Assembly: GCA_031549625.1 (NCBI GenBank)
Contig: JAVBPK010000021.1
Span: forward strand, 1 to 15,176
Direction of reading: 5' to 3'
From: JAISXK01 sp031549625
GTDB lineage: Bacteria > Bacillota > Clostridia > Christensenellales > CAG-138
DNA: 15,176 nucleotides
A program made the position numbers and the translations under genes. The notes below the pieces were generated by a model. The model was not told where the DNA came from. It ran no database searches and was given only the letters and a program-made list of their open reading frames with translations. This document shows, in pieces, positions 8,011-14,935 of this stretch (position 1 is the first letter of the stretch; each line of letters starts with the position of its first letter).

Positions 8011-8820
8011 TTAACCGCGCCATTTTACGATTTTTTGCTCCACAAACGCCACGATATAATACATAACCGCAGCCAGCACGCAAAGTATGATGATGCTTGC
8101 CATCACAAGATCAAGTTGGAATACCTGCCCGCCATACACGATCAGGTACCCCAATCCGGCTTTGGAAACGAGATATTCCCCGACGATCACACCCACCCAG
8201 CTCATACCAACGCTGATTTTTAGCGCGGACATCATAGTCGGCACAGATGCAGGCAGTACCACCTTTGTAAATATTTGCGTTTTTCCAGCTCCTAAAGTAC
8301 GCATCAAAAGCTGCTTTTCTACGCTTATTTCCATAAAGCCCGCAAGCACCGTCATGATTGTAACCACAAGTGATACGAGCAATCCCATGGCTATGATAGA
8401 TCCCTCGCCCGCCCCGATCCAAACGATCAGGATGGGTCCCAGCGCGATTTTGGGCAGCGCGTTCAGTATCACGAGATAGGGATCAAGAATTTTATTTATC
8501 GTGGGGCTCCACCACAAACCGGCCGCGGCCAATATCCCTATGGCGGTGCCCAAAAGAAAGCCAATCACCGTTTCCAATAGTGTGGTGCCAATATGTAAAA
8601 ACAATGTGCCCTGCTTATATAAAGAAGCGATTGTACGCGCCACGCGCATAGGGCTGCTCGTAATAAAGGGATCAATCCACCCGGCGCGGGCGGCAATCTC
8701 CCACAAGCCAAACAACGATATCAGCAGCATGTAACGCATAAACGTAACAAAAACTCTGTTTCGCCGTATCCCTTTTAAATAAGCACGGTGCTCCTCGCTG
8801 CCTGTCAATGCAAAACGCAT
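8011..8820 (-). CDS. ABC transporter permease, NitT/TauT (SsuC/TauC) type
   Basis: This 269-residue inner-membrane subunit forms the channel of an importer of the nitrate/taurine/sulfonate family, which also includes thiamine-precursor and other organic substrates. About six hydrophobic segments are visible, starting near residues 25-45, 75-100, 117-138, 141-163, 204-216 and 238-262. The cytoplasmic EAA loop that docks on the ATPase is LGAGKTQIFTKVVLPASVP (176-194). Its ATG overlaps the ATPase stop by one base (TGATG), so the two are translated together. No substrate-binding protein is found in the window. The substrate cannot be named from the sequence. Confidence 0.93.
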   Translation of the reverse strand: MRFALTGSEEHRAYLKGIRRNRVFVTFMRYMLLISLFGLWEIAARAGWIDPFITSSPMRVARTIASLYKQGTLFLHIGTTLLETVIGFLLGTAIGILAAAGLWWSPTINKILDPYLVILNALPKIALGPILIVWIGAGEGSIIAMGLLVSLVVTIMTVLAGFMEISVEKQLLMRTLGAGKTQIFTKVVLPASVPTMMSALKISVGMSWVGVIVGEYLVSKAGLGYLIVYGGQVFQLDLVMASIIILCVLAAVMYYIVAFVEQKIVKWRG

Positions 8821-9581
8821 CAGGTATCCAGCTCCTTCCAGATGGCGTCAAAATAGTCCTTAAATTCTGGCGCGTTCCGCCGCGCAATCGGTGACGGGGG
8901 CGCGCTCATCGTAATCACATGCTCTTCTTTCACGCGCGCTGGCCGCTCTGTAAACACCAGAACGCGATCCGCCATGGAGATTGCCTCCGCAATATCATGC
9001 GTCACCAGCAGCGCTGTTTTATGTTCGCTCTTGATAATACCGTGTATTTCATCCGAGGCGCGCAACCTTGTCTGATAATCCAACGCTGAAAACGGCTCAT
9101 CCAAAAGCAACAGCGCCGGATCAAACGCCAGCGTGCGAATGAGCGCCACTTTCTGCCGCATGCCGCCGGAAAGCTGGCGTGGATAATGCTGCCTGAATTC
9201 TTTCAGGCCATAGGTTTCCAACAAGGAAAGCGCATGTGCGCGTGTTTGTTCATTGAGCATGTTTTTTACTTCCAGGCCCAAAAAAATATTTCCTTCAATC
9301 GTGCGCCAATCCAAAAGGTGATCGCGCTGCAACATGTATCCAATTCCTTCGCCCGGCGCATGCACTTCCTCGCCGTTTAACATAACCTTGCCTGAAGAAG
9401 GGCGCAGCAAACCACAAAGCAGGCTGAGCATGGATGTTTTGCCGCAGCCGCTTGGCCCAACAATAGCTACGAATTCTCCTTCGCGTATGGATATGTTCAG
9501 TGTGTCTATTGCCAGCGTTTCCGCGTGTGGATCATGATAAGTGAGGCTTACATCCTTCAATTCTACAATGATAGGCTCCAT
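8820..9581 (-). CDS. ABC transporter ATP-binding protein, NitT/TauT (SsuB/TauB) type
   Basis: This is the 253-residue cytoplasmic ATPase that powers the adjacent permease. Visible motifs: Walker A GPSGCGKT (42-49), Q-loop Gln85, signature LSGGMRQ (137-143), Walker B LLLLDEP (157-163), D-loop SALD and switch His195 in VTHD. The region around LQRDHLLDWRTIEGNI is typical of SsuB/TauB/ThiZ relatives. The frame is open further upstream, but the ATG at 9581 has AGGAGG 7 bases before it and gives the standard N-terminus, so the longer version is rejected. It is the first gene of a two-gene operon divergent from a small membrane protein gene. Confidence 0.94.
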   Translation of the reverse strand: MEPIIVELKDVSLTYHDPHAETLAIDTLNISIREGEFVAIVGPSGCGKTSMLSLLCGLLRPSSGKVMLNGEEVHAPGEGIGYMLQRDHLLDWRTIEGNIFLGLEVKNMLNEQTRAHALSLLETYGLKEFRQHYPRQLSGGMRQKVALIRTLAFDPALLLLDEPFSALDYQTRLRASDEIHGIIKSEHKTALLVTHDIAEAISMADRVLVFTERPARVKEEHVITMSAPPSPIARRNAPEFKDYFDAIWKELDT

Positions 9582-9615
9582 CTGCCGCCTCCTAAAAAAG
9601 ATCATAGTCCACAAT

Positions 9616-9643
9616 ATTCTAAACCGGGGAAAGGAGTGACCAA
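9616..9643 (-). promoter_or_regulatory. Putative promoter of the ABC transporter operon
   Basis: Minus strand TTGGTC (9638-9643), 16 bases, TAGAAT (9616-9621). Predicted start is near 9609, about 28 bases before the ATPase ATG. The match is moderate. No known riboswitch was recognised upstream, so substrate control is not revealed. Confidence 0.4.
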
Positions 9644-9854
9644 CAAATGCTTTCGTTTGCCAAACTTCTTGCCGGGCCAAGCTGCATTCCCGCGCAATGC
9701 AGCCACTGCTGCACACTTTCCCCAAGATTTCCGTACTTATAAAAGAGAGAAGAAACGGAACGCATATGTGGGCCGTCGTGGCGATAACTGCGGCCCGCAA
9801 TCCGATTGAAGCGCCTGCTTTGTTAATAAAGGCAAGGCGCGGGAGGGTAACGCA

Positions 9855-10064
9855 ATGCTGCACTGGAAAGTATCCCACGTGAAAGATAAGAGCCCATGCG
9901 AGGCGATACGCCGCCGCAGGCGCCAACCAAGAACAAAAGTGATCGGCATTGCTTTGATCGCCATAGCGGCGCTTTTGCTGCTTCTCGTCATGCCGGTTTG
10001 GATGATTACCGTTATCATTTGTTCGGCGCTGATTGGGCTGGGCGTACTCTGGTTTTTATCCTGA
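9855..10064 (+). CDS. Small membrane protein, function unknown
   Basis: A 69-residue protein. The N-terminal third is polar and strongly basic (RRRRRQPRTK, about 19-28). It is followed by two hydrophobic stretches, about 30-46 (IGIALIAIAALLLLLVM) and 50-68, separated by a PVWM turn. This predicts a helical hairpin with the basic end inside the cell. A GGGAGGG site 8 bases before the ATG and ordinary codon use support translation. Small two-helix proteins with a basic head occur in many Clostridia without known function, and I cannot assign one here. It is divergent from the ABC operon and ends at a hairpin shared with the convergent PepSY gene. Confidence 0.65.
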   Translation: MLHWKVSHVKDKSPCEAIRRRRRQPRTKVIGIALIAIAALLLLLVMPVWMITVIICSALIGLGVLWFLS

Positions 10065-10079
10065 TAGTTGCCATAAACG

Positions 10080-10114
10080 AGCGAAGCGGCTGCCTGAACG
10101 GCAGCCACTTCGCT
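10080..10114. terminator. Shared hairpin between convergent genes
   Basis: AGCGAAG-C-GGCTGCC, loop TGAAC, GGCAGCC-A-CTTCGCT: two 7-bp helices separated by one C/A mismatch. It lies 15 bases after the small membrane protein gene and 61 bases after the PepSY gene on the other strand. Neither side has a good T run, so it may be a weak bidirectional terminator or a 3'-end stabiliser. Confidence 0.55.
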
Positions 10115-10175
10115 ATATAGACGTAATTCTGCTGGATTCTTACGCGTTTTCCGGGCGTTATTCTATATCACTATC

Positions 10176-10991
10176 TCAGTCATCCCAGCGCTCTTTCTCC
10201 CATTCCACGATCTTTCCTGTTTGCGCATCAATTTCAAAGTCGTATTCATAATCCCCGGCTCGTATTTCGCCCTCATAAACTATGCGGCCATCATCCCGCT
10301 CCCGTTCGATATGTGTCACTTTCGCGCCCGCAACGTTTACTTTATCCAAAGCAATGATTTTCGCCTTCTCTTTTCCAATATCGCCAACAGCCGTCGTGCC
10401 GGAACCGGCATCGCCTGCGTTGACGCCCGGCGCGGCGGCGCTGGCCGCCTTCGCCTTCCCTTTTCCGTCCGGATCCCATTTGAGCAGTTCCCCGCTTACC
10501 GCGTTTATTTTAAAAGAATACTTCTTTTCCCCATCCACGATATCACCGTCATACACGGCGTGGCCATCATCATACTCGAATTCAAATTCCACAATCTTTG
10601 CGGAGCTGCCGCCTGCTTTTTGCAGCGCAATCTCTTTCGCCTTTGCCTCCGTTATAAAAGTCGTGGAAGCTGCGCTTTCGGCCTGCTGCGCATATAGATA
10701 ATAATCGTCGTCTTTTTCTTTATGGTAGGAAAGCTCCTTTCCCGTTTTTGCATCGATTACAAGGTCATGTTCCATGCCATCTTTATAAATTTCGATCTCA
10801 TAAACTGTCGTGTTGCTTCTCTTTTCATAATCGATATCCGTCACTAGTCCACCCGGAACTTTCTCAAGCGCCAATTCGCGCACCTTTTCCAACGACAGCG
10901 CGCCTGTCGCCGCAGCGGCAAACGCATAACCTGCAAACAAAAAAGCAATCAATGCTATTGCAATACTGCTCAATACGGCCTTTTTCTTCAT
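10176..10991 (-). CDS. Secreted protein with three PepSY repeats
   Basis: The 271-residue protein starts with a signal peptide or anchor (KKK, then hydrophobic 6-27, with AFAAAA as a possible cleavage site). It then has three PepSY-type units at about 33-91, 114-172 and 205-266. Each runs from an LEKVRELALEK-like helix through alternating strands to D-A-x-[TS]-G-[KE]-x-L/V. PepSY domains occur in propeptides of M4 peptidases and in YpeB, where they inhibit or hold enzymes outside the membrane; the mature part here is acidic. An Ala/Gly-rich linker (about 176-203) separates units 2 and 3. AAGGAG lies 8 bases before the ATG. A regulator-type direct repeat sits over its promoter, linking it to the nearby two-component system. 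It is a paralogue of the larger PepSY protein upstream. Confidence 0.9.
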   Translation of the reverse strand: MKKKAVLSSIAIALIAFLFAGYAFAAAATGALSLEKVRELALEKVPGGLVTDIDYEKRSNTTVYEIEIYKDGMEHDLVIDAKTGKELSYHKEKDDDYYLYAQQAESAASTTFITEAKAKEIALQKAGGSSAKIVEFEFEYDDGHAVYDGDIVDGEKKYSFKINAVSGELLKWDPDGKGKAKAASAAAPGVNAGDAGSGTTAVGDIGKEKAKIIALDKVNVAGAKVTHIERERDDGRIVYEGEIRAGDYEYDFEIDAQTGKIVEWEKERWDD

Positions 10992-11022
10992 AATTTTGTC
11001 TCCTTTTTACTTTATTGATTGT

Positions 11023-11056
11023 AGTATACGAGGGATTGATGAAAAGCAAATGAAAA
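11023..11056 (-). promoter_or_regulatory. Promoter with direct-repeat box, 3-repeat PepSY gene
   Basis: On the minus strand TTTTCAT (11050-11056), 4 bases, TTTTCAT (11039-11045) give an exact 11-bp period. After 10 bases follows the -10 TATACT (11023-11028). The box takes the place of a -35 element, as in PhoB-type activation. The same element lies upstream of the regulator gene and, in looser form, of the larger PepSY gene. Predicted start is near 11016, about 25 bases before the ATG. Confidence 0.6.
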
Positions 11057-11081
11057 ACGGGAGCTCAATTAAATAAAAAAA

Positions 11082-11283
11082 CGGGTAAACCATTACCCGC
11101 CCAGACTGTCAAAAAAGGTTCGCAAGAAAAAGCTTTCAATCAGTGGGCAAGGACGACATGTGCGTCCGCAGCCCACACCTTGGGCATTTTGCCGCCCGCG
11201 AGCCCGGAGGGCGAGAGGTGAAATGCCGTAATCCCGTCGAAAAACAGGTTTTTCGACGGCCTGAGCGGGTAAACCATTACCCG
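11082..11283. mobile_element. MITE-like structured repeat element, about 200 bp
   Basis: The element begins and ends with the identical 18-mer CGGGTAAACCATTACCCG (11082-11099 and 11266-11283), itself a 7-bp palindrome around ACCA. Read from the two ends on opposite strands, similarity continues inward to about 35 bp: CCAGACTGTCAAAAA against TCAGGCCGTCGAAAAA, differing only by transitions. Inside are a stem GTGGGC-GGACG / CGTCC-GCCCAC (11143-11176), a GC-rich fold closed by CACCT/AGGTG (about 11175-11220), and a perfect 12-bp stem CCGTCGAAAAAC / GTTTTTCGACGG (11234-11259). No protein is encoded. It fills most of the gene-free stretch 10992-11341. It is probably a dispersed non-autonomous element; an RNA role is possible. 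Confidence 0.6.
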
Positions 11284-11341
11284 GCAAATGATATATATTC
11301 ACTTCCTGCCAAGTAAGTCTTTACCCTTAGTGCTTGCAAAA

Positions 11342-12610
11342 TTAATGTGCTTCGGTTTCCCATTCCAATATTGTGCCTGTGTACGCATCTATCTCAAATT
11401 CATATTCAAACGTGTCGTCGCGCATTTCTCCCTCATAAATAGCGCGGCCCCGTTCCTTTTTCAGTTTTATTTCGGTAATCCGGGCGCCCTCGGAACCAGC
11501 TCTGGCCAGAATGATTGCCGTGATCTGCTCTTCGCTCAGATATTCTGCCGCCTCTGAGGGCTGATCCTCTGTTTGCTTGGCCTCCCATTCCAAAATCACG
11601 CCACTTTCCGCGTCAACGACGAAAGAAAAAACTTCGCCGCCTTTGCGTACCCTGCCTTCATATAACGGCGGTTTGCCTTCTTTAAGCGTCATTTTCAAAA
11701 AGACGGCGTTGTCTGCGCGCAAATGCCGCACAATCAGCGCTTTTGCATCCTCAAGAGTGAGCATGCCGCCGGGCGCATGCATGTTTATTTCCCCGTCCGG
11801 CGGGCTGCCGGCCAACGACCCCGCCGCTGGCGTCGGCAACGGCATCCCTGTTTTAATCCCCCGCCGGCCCCGCCAATCCGCCTCTTCCTTATAAAAGAGC
11901 GTATCTCCCGTTGCTGCATCTAGAACCACCGTGTATAAATTGCCATCGCGCACGAGTTCCACATCGTAAACATATATGCCGCCGCAAAGATCAAATACAA
12001 TATCCGTGCTGATACCGCCTGGCGTTTTGTTAAGCGCTATTGTTTCCGCCTCTTGTGGCGAAAGGTACTGTTTTCTTTCCGCCTGACCGCTTAGCACCGG
12101 CAATACAACGGGAACGCCCATGTGAACATCGCTCTCCAGCAAGGCGGCTGTAGTGGCGTCATATGTTAGTTTGCCATACCGGTCGCTCGCTTCAAATGTA
12201 ACTTCGTATATATACACGCCGTTTTGCTCAAAAAATGCCAGTGATTTGACATTGGCGGACGGATACAGCGTCCGCGCAGCCTCATGCACATCCTCTTCCA
12301 TAAGCAATGGTGCATTCCCAGCTGTACTGCCATCGTCATATAGGGCATACACGCGTTTTACGCGCATGGTGTCCGCATCCACTTCTATTTGCAGCAGTTC
12401 TTCTGGCAGCGGCAAAACGTAACGAAATACATATTTTTTATAATATGTATTTGCGGAAAGGAGCGAGGCGCCTGCGGGCGCGTATTGAGCTGCAGCCGCT
12501 TCCGCCGTTTTATGTTTTGAGCGCGGAAGCATCCAAAATACCGCTCCGGCCGCAATAGCAAGCAAAAGCACGATAAGAAACGCTGCAATTACCCATTTCT
12601 TTCTTTGCAT
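11342..12610 (-). CDS. Membrane-anchored protein with four to five PepSY repeats
   Basis: From the ATG at 12610 the protein has 422 residues. It has a basic start (MQRKK), one membrane helix (about 6-28) and a large outside part made of PepSY-type units: a half unit at about 58-92, then full units at about 104-160, 183-241, 284-342 and 358-419. A Pro/Gly-rich linker lies at about 248-282. The last unit (YEGEMRDDTFEYEFEIDAYTG and following EWE) is close to the last unit of the three-repeat protein, so the two are paralogues. A start at 12625 adds five residues; I prefer 12610 because AAAGGG lies 6 bases before it. It is divergent from the response regulator gene, and its upstream region holds a regulator-like box. 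Function is inferred only: an envelope sensor partner or protease modulator. Confidence 0.88.
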   Translation of the reverse strand: MQRKKWVIAAFLIVLLLAIAAGAVFWMLPRSKHKTAEAAAAQYAPAGASLLSANTYYKKYVFRYVLPLPEELLQIEVDADTMRVKRVYALYDDGSTAGNAPLLMEEDVHEAARTLYPSANVKSLAFFEQNGVYIYEVTFEASDRYGKLTYDATTAALLESDVHMGVPVVLPVLSGQAERKQYLSPQEAETIALNKTPGGISTDIVFDLCGGIYVYDVELVRDGNLYTVVLDAATGDTLFYKEEADWRGRRGIKTGMPLPTPAAGSLAGSPPDGEINMHAPGGMLTLEDAKALIVRHLRADNAVFLKMTLKEGKPPLYEGRVRKGGEVFSFVVDAESGVILEWEAKQTEDQPSEAAEYLSEEQITAIILARAGSEGARITEIKLKKERGRAIYEGEMRDDTFEYEFEIDAYTGTILEWETEAH

Positions 12611-12650
12611 ATGTTGCCCTTTCATACAGGCGATTTTCCTTCATAGTATA

Positions 12651-12697
12651 AGTATATCCATCATCACAATATGACGCAAACATGAAAAAAGCATGAA
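12651..12697 (-). promoter_or_regulatory. Promoter with direct-repeat box, large PepSY gene
   Basis: On the minus strand the box reads ATTCAT-(GCTT)-TTTTCAT (TTCAT at 12693-12697 and 12682-12686, period 11). Ten bases after the box is TATTGT (12666-12671), a partial -10 at the same distance as in the paralogue's promoter. A second option is TTGCGT (12674-12679), 17 bases, TATACT (12651-12656), with the box directly upstream. Which is used cannot be told from sequence. Confidence 0.5.
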
Positions 12698-12715
12698 TCC
12701 TGCCAATAGCCGCAT

Positions 12716-12750
12716 TTTTCATTCTTTTTTCATCTGACGCATGCTATAAT
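12716..12750 (+). promoter_or_regulatory. Promoter with direct-repeat box, response regulator gene
   Basis: TTTTCAT (12716-12722), TCTT, TTTTCAT (12727-12733) is followed after 11 bases by an extended -10 TGCTATAAT (TATAAT 12745-12750). The box covers the -35 region. It is oriented towards the regulator gene; the neighbouring box for the PepSY gene is inverted, so each divergent promoter has its own copy. Autoregulation is the simplest reading. Confidence 0.6.
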
Positions 12751-12774
12751 TTTGAAAAAGAAAGGGGGATAACC

Positions 12775-13452
12775 ATGCGCCTGTTGTTTGTAGAAGATGA
12801 GACTTCCTTACGGACGTTGACCGCAAAACGGTTAAAGGAAAAAGGGTTCAGCGTTGATGAATGCGACAATGGTATGGATGCGCTGGATTATATCTCTTTC
12901 ACCGAGTATGACGGCATCATACTCGATATCATGTTGCCTCGCTTGGACGGCATATCCGTCCTAAAGGATATGCGTCTAAAGAAAAAGACCACGCCCGTGC
13001 TTTTACTTACGGCGCGTGGCGCGGTCCCCGATCGCGTTGAGGGGCTGAACAGCGGTGCGGATGACTATCTCGTAAAACCGTTTGCGTTCGATGAACTGCT
13101 GGCCAGGCTGCACGCCATGATCCGGCGCCAAAGCGCGCAAGTTCCCTCGAATCTGCTCATACTTGGCGATCTTACAATGGATCTGAGCGCGCATACCGCT
13201 ACGCGGGGCGGTATGCCGCTTAATCTCTCCCAAAAAGAATTTGCGCTTCTGGAGTATTTGCTCTACAATCAGGGCATCGTCCTAACCCGGGATAAAATTG
13301 AACAACACATCTGGAGTTATGAATACGAAGGCGCCAGCAATATTATAGACGTGTACATCCGTTCTTTACGCAAAAAAATAGACGACCCCTTCCCTGCAAA
13401 GCTCCTTCACACGGTGCGGGGCGTCGGGTATGTCGCAAGGCTTGAACAATGA
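12775..13452 (+). CDS. OmpR/PhoB-family response regulator
   Basis: A cytoplasmic two-component transcription regulator of 225 residues. The receiver domain (1-118) has the acidic pair E7-D8, phosphoacceptor Asp51 in ILDIMLP, Thr79 in LLLTARG and Lys101 in LVKPF, so all catalytic residues are present. The winged-helix output domain (about 128-223) shows LSQKEFALLEYLLYNQGIVLTRDKI (in parts LS.KEF.LLEYL and VLTRD), the recognition-helix stretch NIIDVYIRSLRKKID and the end HTVRGVGYVA typical of this family. AAAGGGGG precedes the ATG. Its stop overlaps the kinase start by 4 bases (ATGA). It is probably the factor that binds the 11-bp-period direct repeats at its own and both PepSY promoters. Confidence 0.96.
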   Translation: MRLLFVEDETSLRTLTAKRLKEKGFSVDECDNGMDALDYISFTEYDGIILDIMLPRLDGISVLKDMRLKKKTTPVLLLTARGAVPDRVEGLNSGADDYLVKPFAFDELLARLHAMIRRQSAQVPSNLLILGDLTMDLSAHTATRGGMPLNLSQKEFALLEYLLYNQGIVLTRDKIEQHIWSYEYEGASNIIDVYIRSLRKKIDDPFPAKLLHTVRGVGYVARLEQ

Positions 13453-14813
13453 AATCGCCGTCTGTCATCAATCGGGTAACGCTTTTCTATGCTTGCGTGT
13501 TGTTTACCCTCACGCTGGTGATTTGCGCGTTTCTCTACATCACCGCAGAGCTGCAAGCCCAAAGCATCTCGGAAGAAACTCTTGAAACCACCGTAAAATC
13601 CTCAGTAGAAGACATAACACAGTATGAAGATCATATTGAAATTGAGCCATCTTTTAATTTTTATAAAAATGGCGTCGCAATTGTGCTCTACGGTGCAGCC
13701 GGTACACCGCTTGCCGGAACAACACCGGCCAGTTTTATCGCGGAAACCCCGTTGATGTCGGACAATCTCCGAAGAGTCTCTTCTCAATCCGAGGTATGGC
13801 TTGTATACGATTTATTCATTCGACATCCCGCCACAAAGGGCATCTGGATCCGGGGCATCTATTCTTTCAACAGCAGCCACCTGCTCCTGCAGTCCATCAC
13901 GCGCGTTGCCTTTATCGCATTGCCCGTCTTTTTGTTGCTGGCAATATTCACGGGCTACGGCATTACAAAAAAAGCGTTCCAGCCTTTGAAAAACATACAT
14001 GACACCGCCAGCAGCATCCAAAGCGGCAACGATCTTTCCCGCCGGATAACGCTTCACGAACCAAAAGACGAATTTTATGAACTTTCCGCGCTGCTCAATC
14101 ACATGATCGGCCGCTTGGAGCTCGCCTTCGAATCCGAACGCCAATTCTCTTCCGATGTTTCGCACGAATTGCGCACGCCCATTGCAGTCATACTCTCCCA
14201 GTGCGAATACGCTTTTACCAAACTGGAAGACCCGGCGTTAAGCGAAGAATGCCTGCAGGGCATTCAAGATCAGGCGCAGCGCATGTCGCGGCTTGTTTCC
14301 CAGCTTTTAGAGCTATCCCGTAATCTGGATGCTAAATCCTTACTGAACATCGAACCCATCGCGCTTAATGAGCTTTGTGAGGATGTTGCTGAACAATTGG
14401 CAAGCGCTGCTGCAAAAAAAGACATTCGCCTTCTGCTGGATATTTGCGATGTCACCGCCGAAGTAGACCAAACGCAAATCATACGCCTGCTTCTCAACCT
14501 GGTCTCAAATGCTATACAATACGGCAAGGAGCACGGCTTTGTAAAAATCCGCCTCATGCAAAATAGCGAAAACGCTATACTGGCTGTCTCAGACGATGGC
14601 ATCGGCATACAACCTGAAAATCTTGATAAAGTGTTTCGCCGTTTCTACAAAGAGGATAGCTCCCGAAGCAGCCACGAAGGGTTTGGGTTCGGACTTTCCT
14701 ATGTGCAGTGGATTACGCAAGCGCATGGCGGAACCATCTCTGTTCAAAGCGAGGCCGGCATAGGCACGACATTTACCGTGTATCTGCCGCTTCGCTCCCA
14801 AAGTAACCGCTGA
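13449..14813 (+). CDS. Sensor histidine kinase (HAMP-containing)
   Basis: The partner kinase of the preceding regulator, 454 residues. Layout: TM1 about 11-32; extracytoplasmic sensor region about 33-150 (acidic, no fold recognised); TM2 about 151-172; HAMP about 173-228; HisKA with His239 in FSSDVSHELRTPIA; HATPase with N-box LLNLVSNAIQYG (348-359), G1 SDDGIGI (381-387), F-box VFRRFYKED (395-403) and G2 GFGFGLSY (411-418). All motifs needed for autophosphorylation are intact. The sensed signal cannot be named. Its translation is coupled to the regulator, and the divergent PepSY proteins share its compartment, making them candidate partners or signals. Confidence 0.96.
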   Translation: MKSPSVINRVTLFYACVLFTLTLVICAFLYITAELQAQSISEETLETTVKSSVEDITQYEDHIEIEPSFNFYKNGVAIVLYGAAGTPLAGTTPASFIAETPLMSDNLRRVSSQSEVWLVYDLFIRHPATKGIWIRGIYSFNSSHLLLQSITRVAFIALPVFLLLAIFTGYGITKKAFQPLKNIHDTASSIQSGNDLSRRITLHEPKDEFYELSALLNHMIGRLELAFESERQFSSDVSHELRTPIAVILSQCEYAFTKLEDPALSEECLQGIQDQAQRMSRLVSQLLELSRNLDAKSLLNIEPIALNELCEDVAEQLASAAAKKDIRLLLDICDVTAEVDQTQIIRLLLNLVSNAIQYGKEHGFVKIRLMQNSENAILAVSDDGIGIQPENLDKVFRRFYKEDSSRSSHEGFGFGLSYVQWITQAHGGTISVQSEAGIGTTFTVYLPLRSQSNR

Positions 14814-14935
14814 TTAAATGGGAGCGCCGTTACTCCTGCACTTCGCTGCCAACGCCAAAGAGAAAAAGGCCCGCTAAGACATTTCCGTTTGTGTCAATCA
14901 GCGTTTGCCAAGAAGCCGGGCAAATCACGCCAATT

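Noticed and set aside
9582..9854. Riboswitch (thiamine or other) before the ABC operon
   Set aside because: No recognisable conserved core such as CTGAGA with ACCTGATCTGGATAATGCC-like parts of the thiamine element, and the predicted leader is only about 28 bases long.
9582..9926. Upstream extension of the ABC ATPase by 115 codons
   Set aside because: Not ABC-like; AGGAGG directly precedes the ATG at 9581, which gives the usual N-terminus. The extension also runs antisense through the small membrane protein start.
9737..10108. 123-codon minus-strand frame opposite the small membrane protein
   Set aside because: No ribosome site and no family likeness. The plus-strand frame has a clear GGGAGGG site and a membrane-protein pattern.
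11082..11283. CRISPR array
   Set aside because: Only two copies of the 18-mer, far apart, with a structured interior and no cas genes.
11093..11302. 69-codon minus-strand frame across the repeat element
   Set aside because: It crosses hairpins and inverted repeats, has no ribosome site, and its composition follows the repeat rather than a protein.
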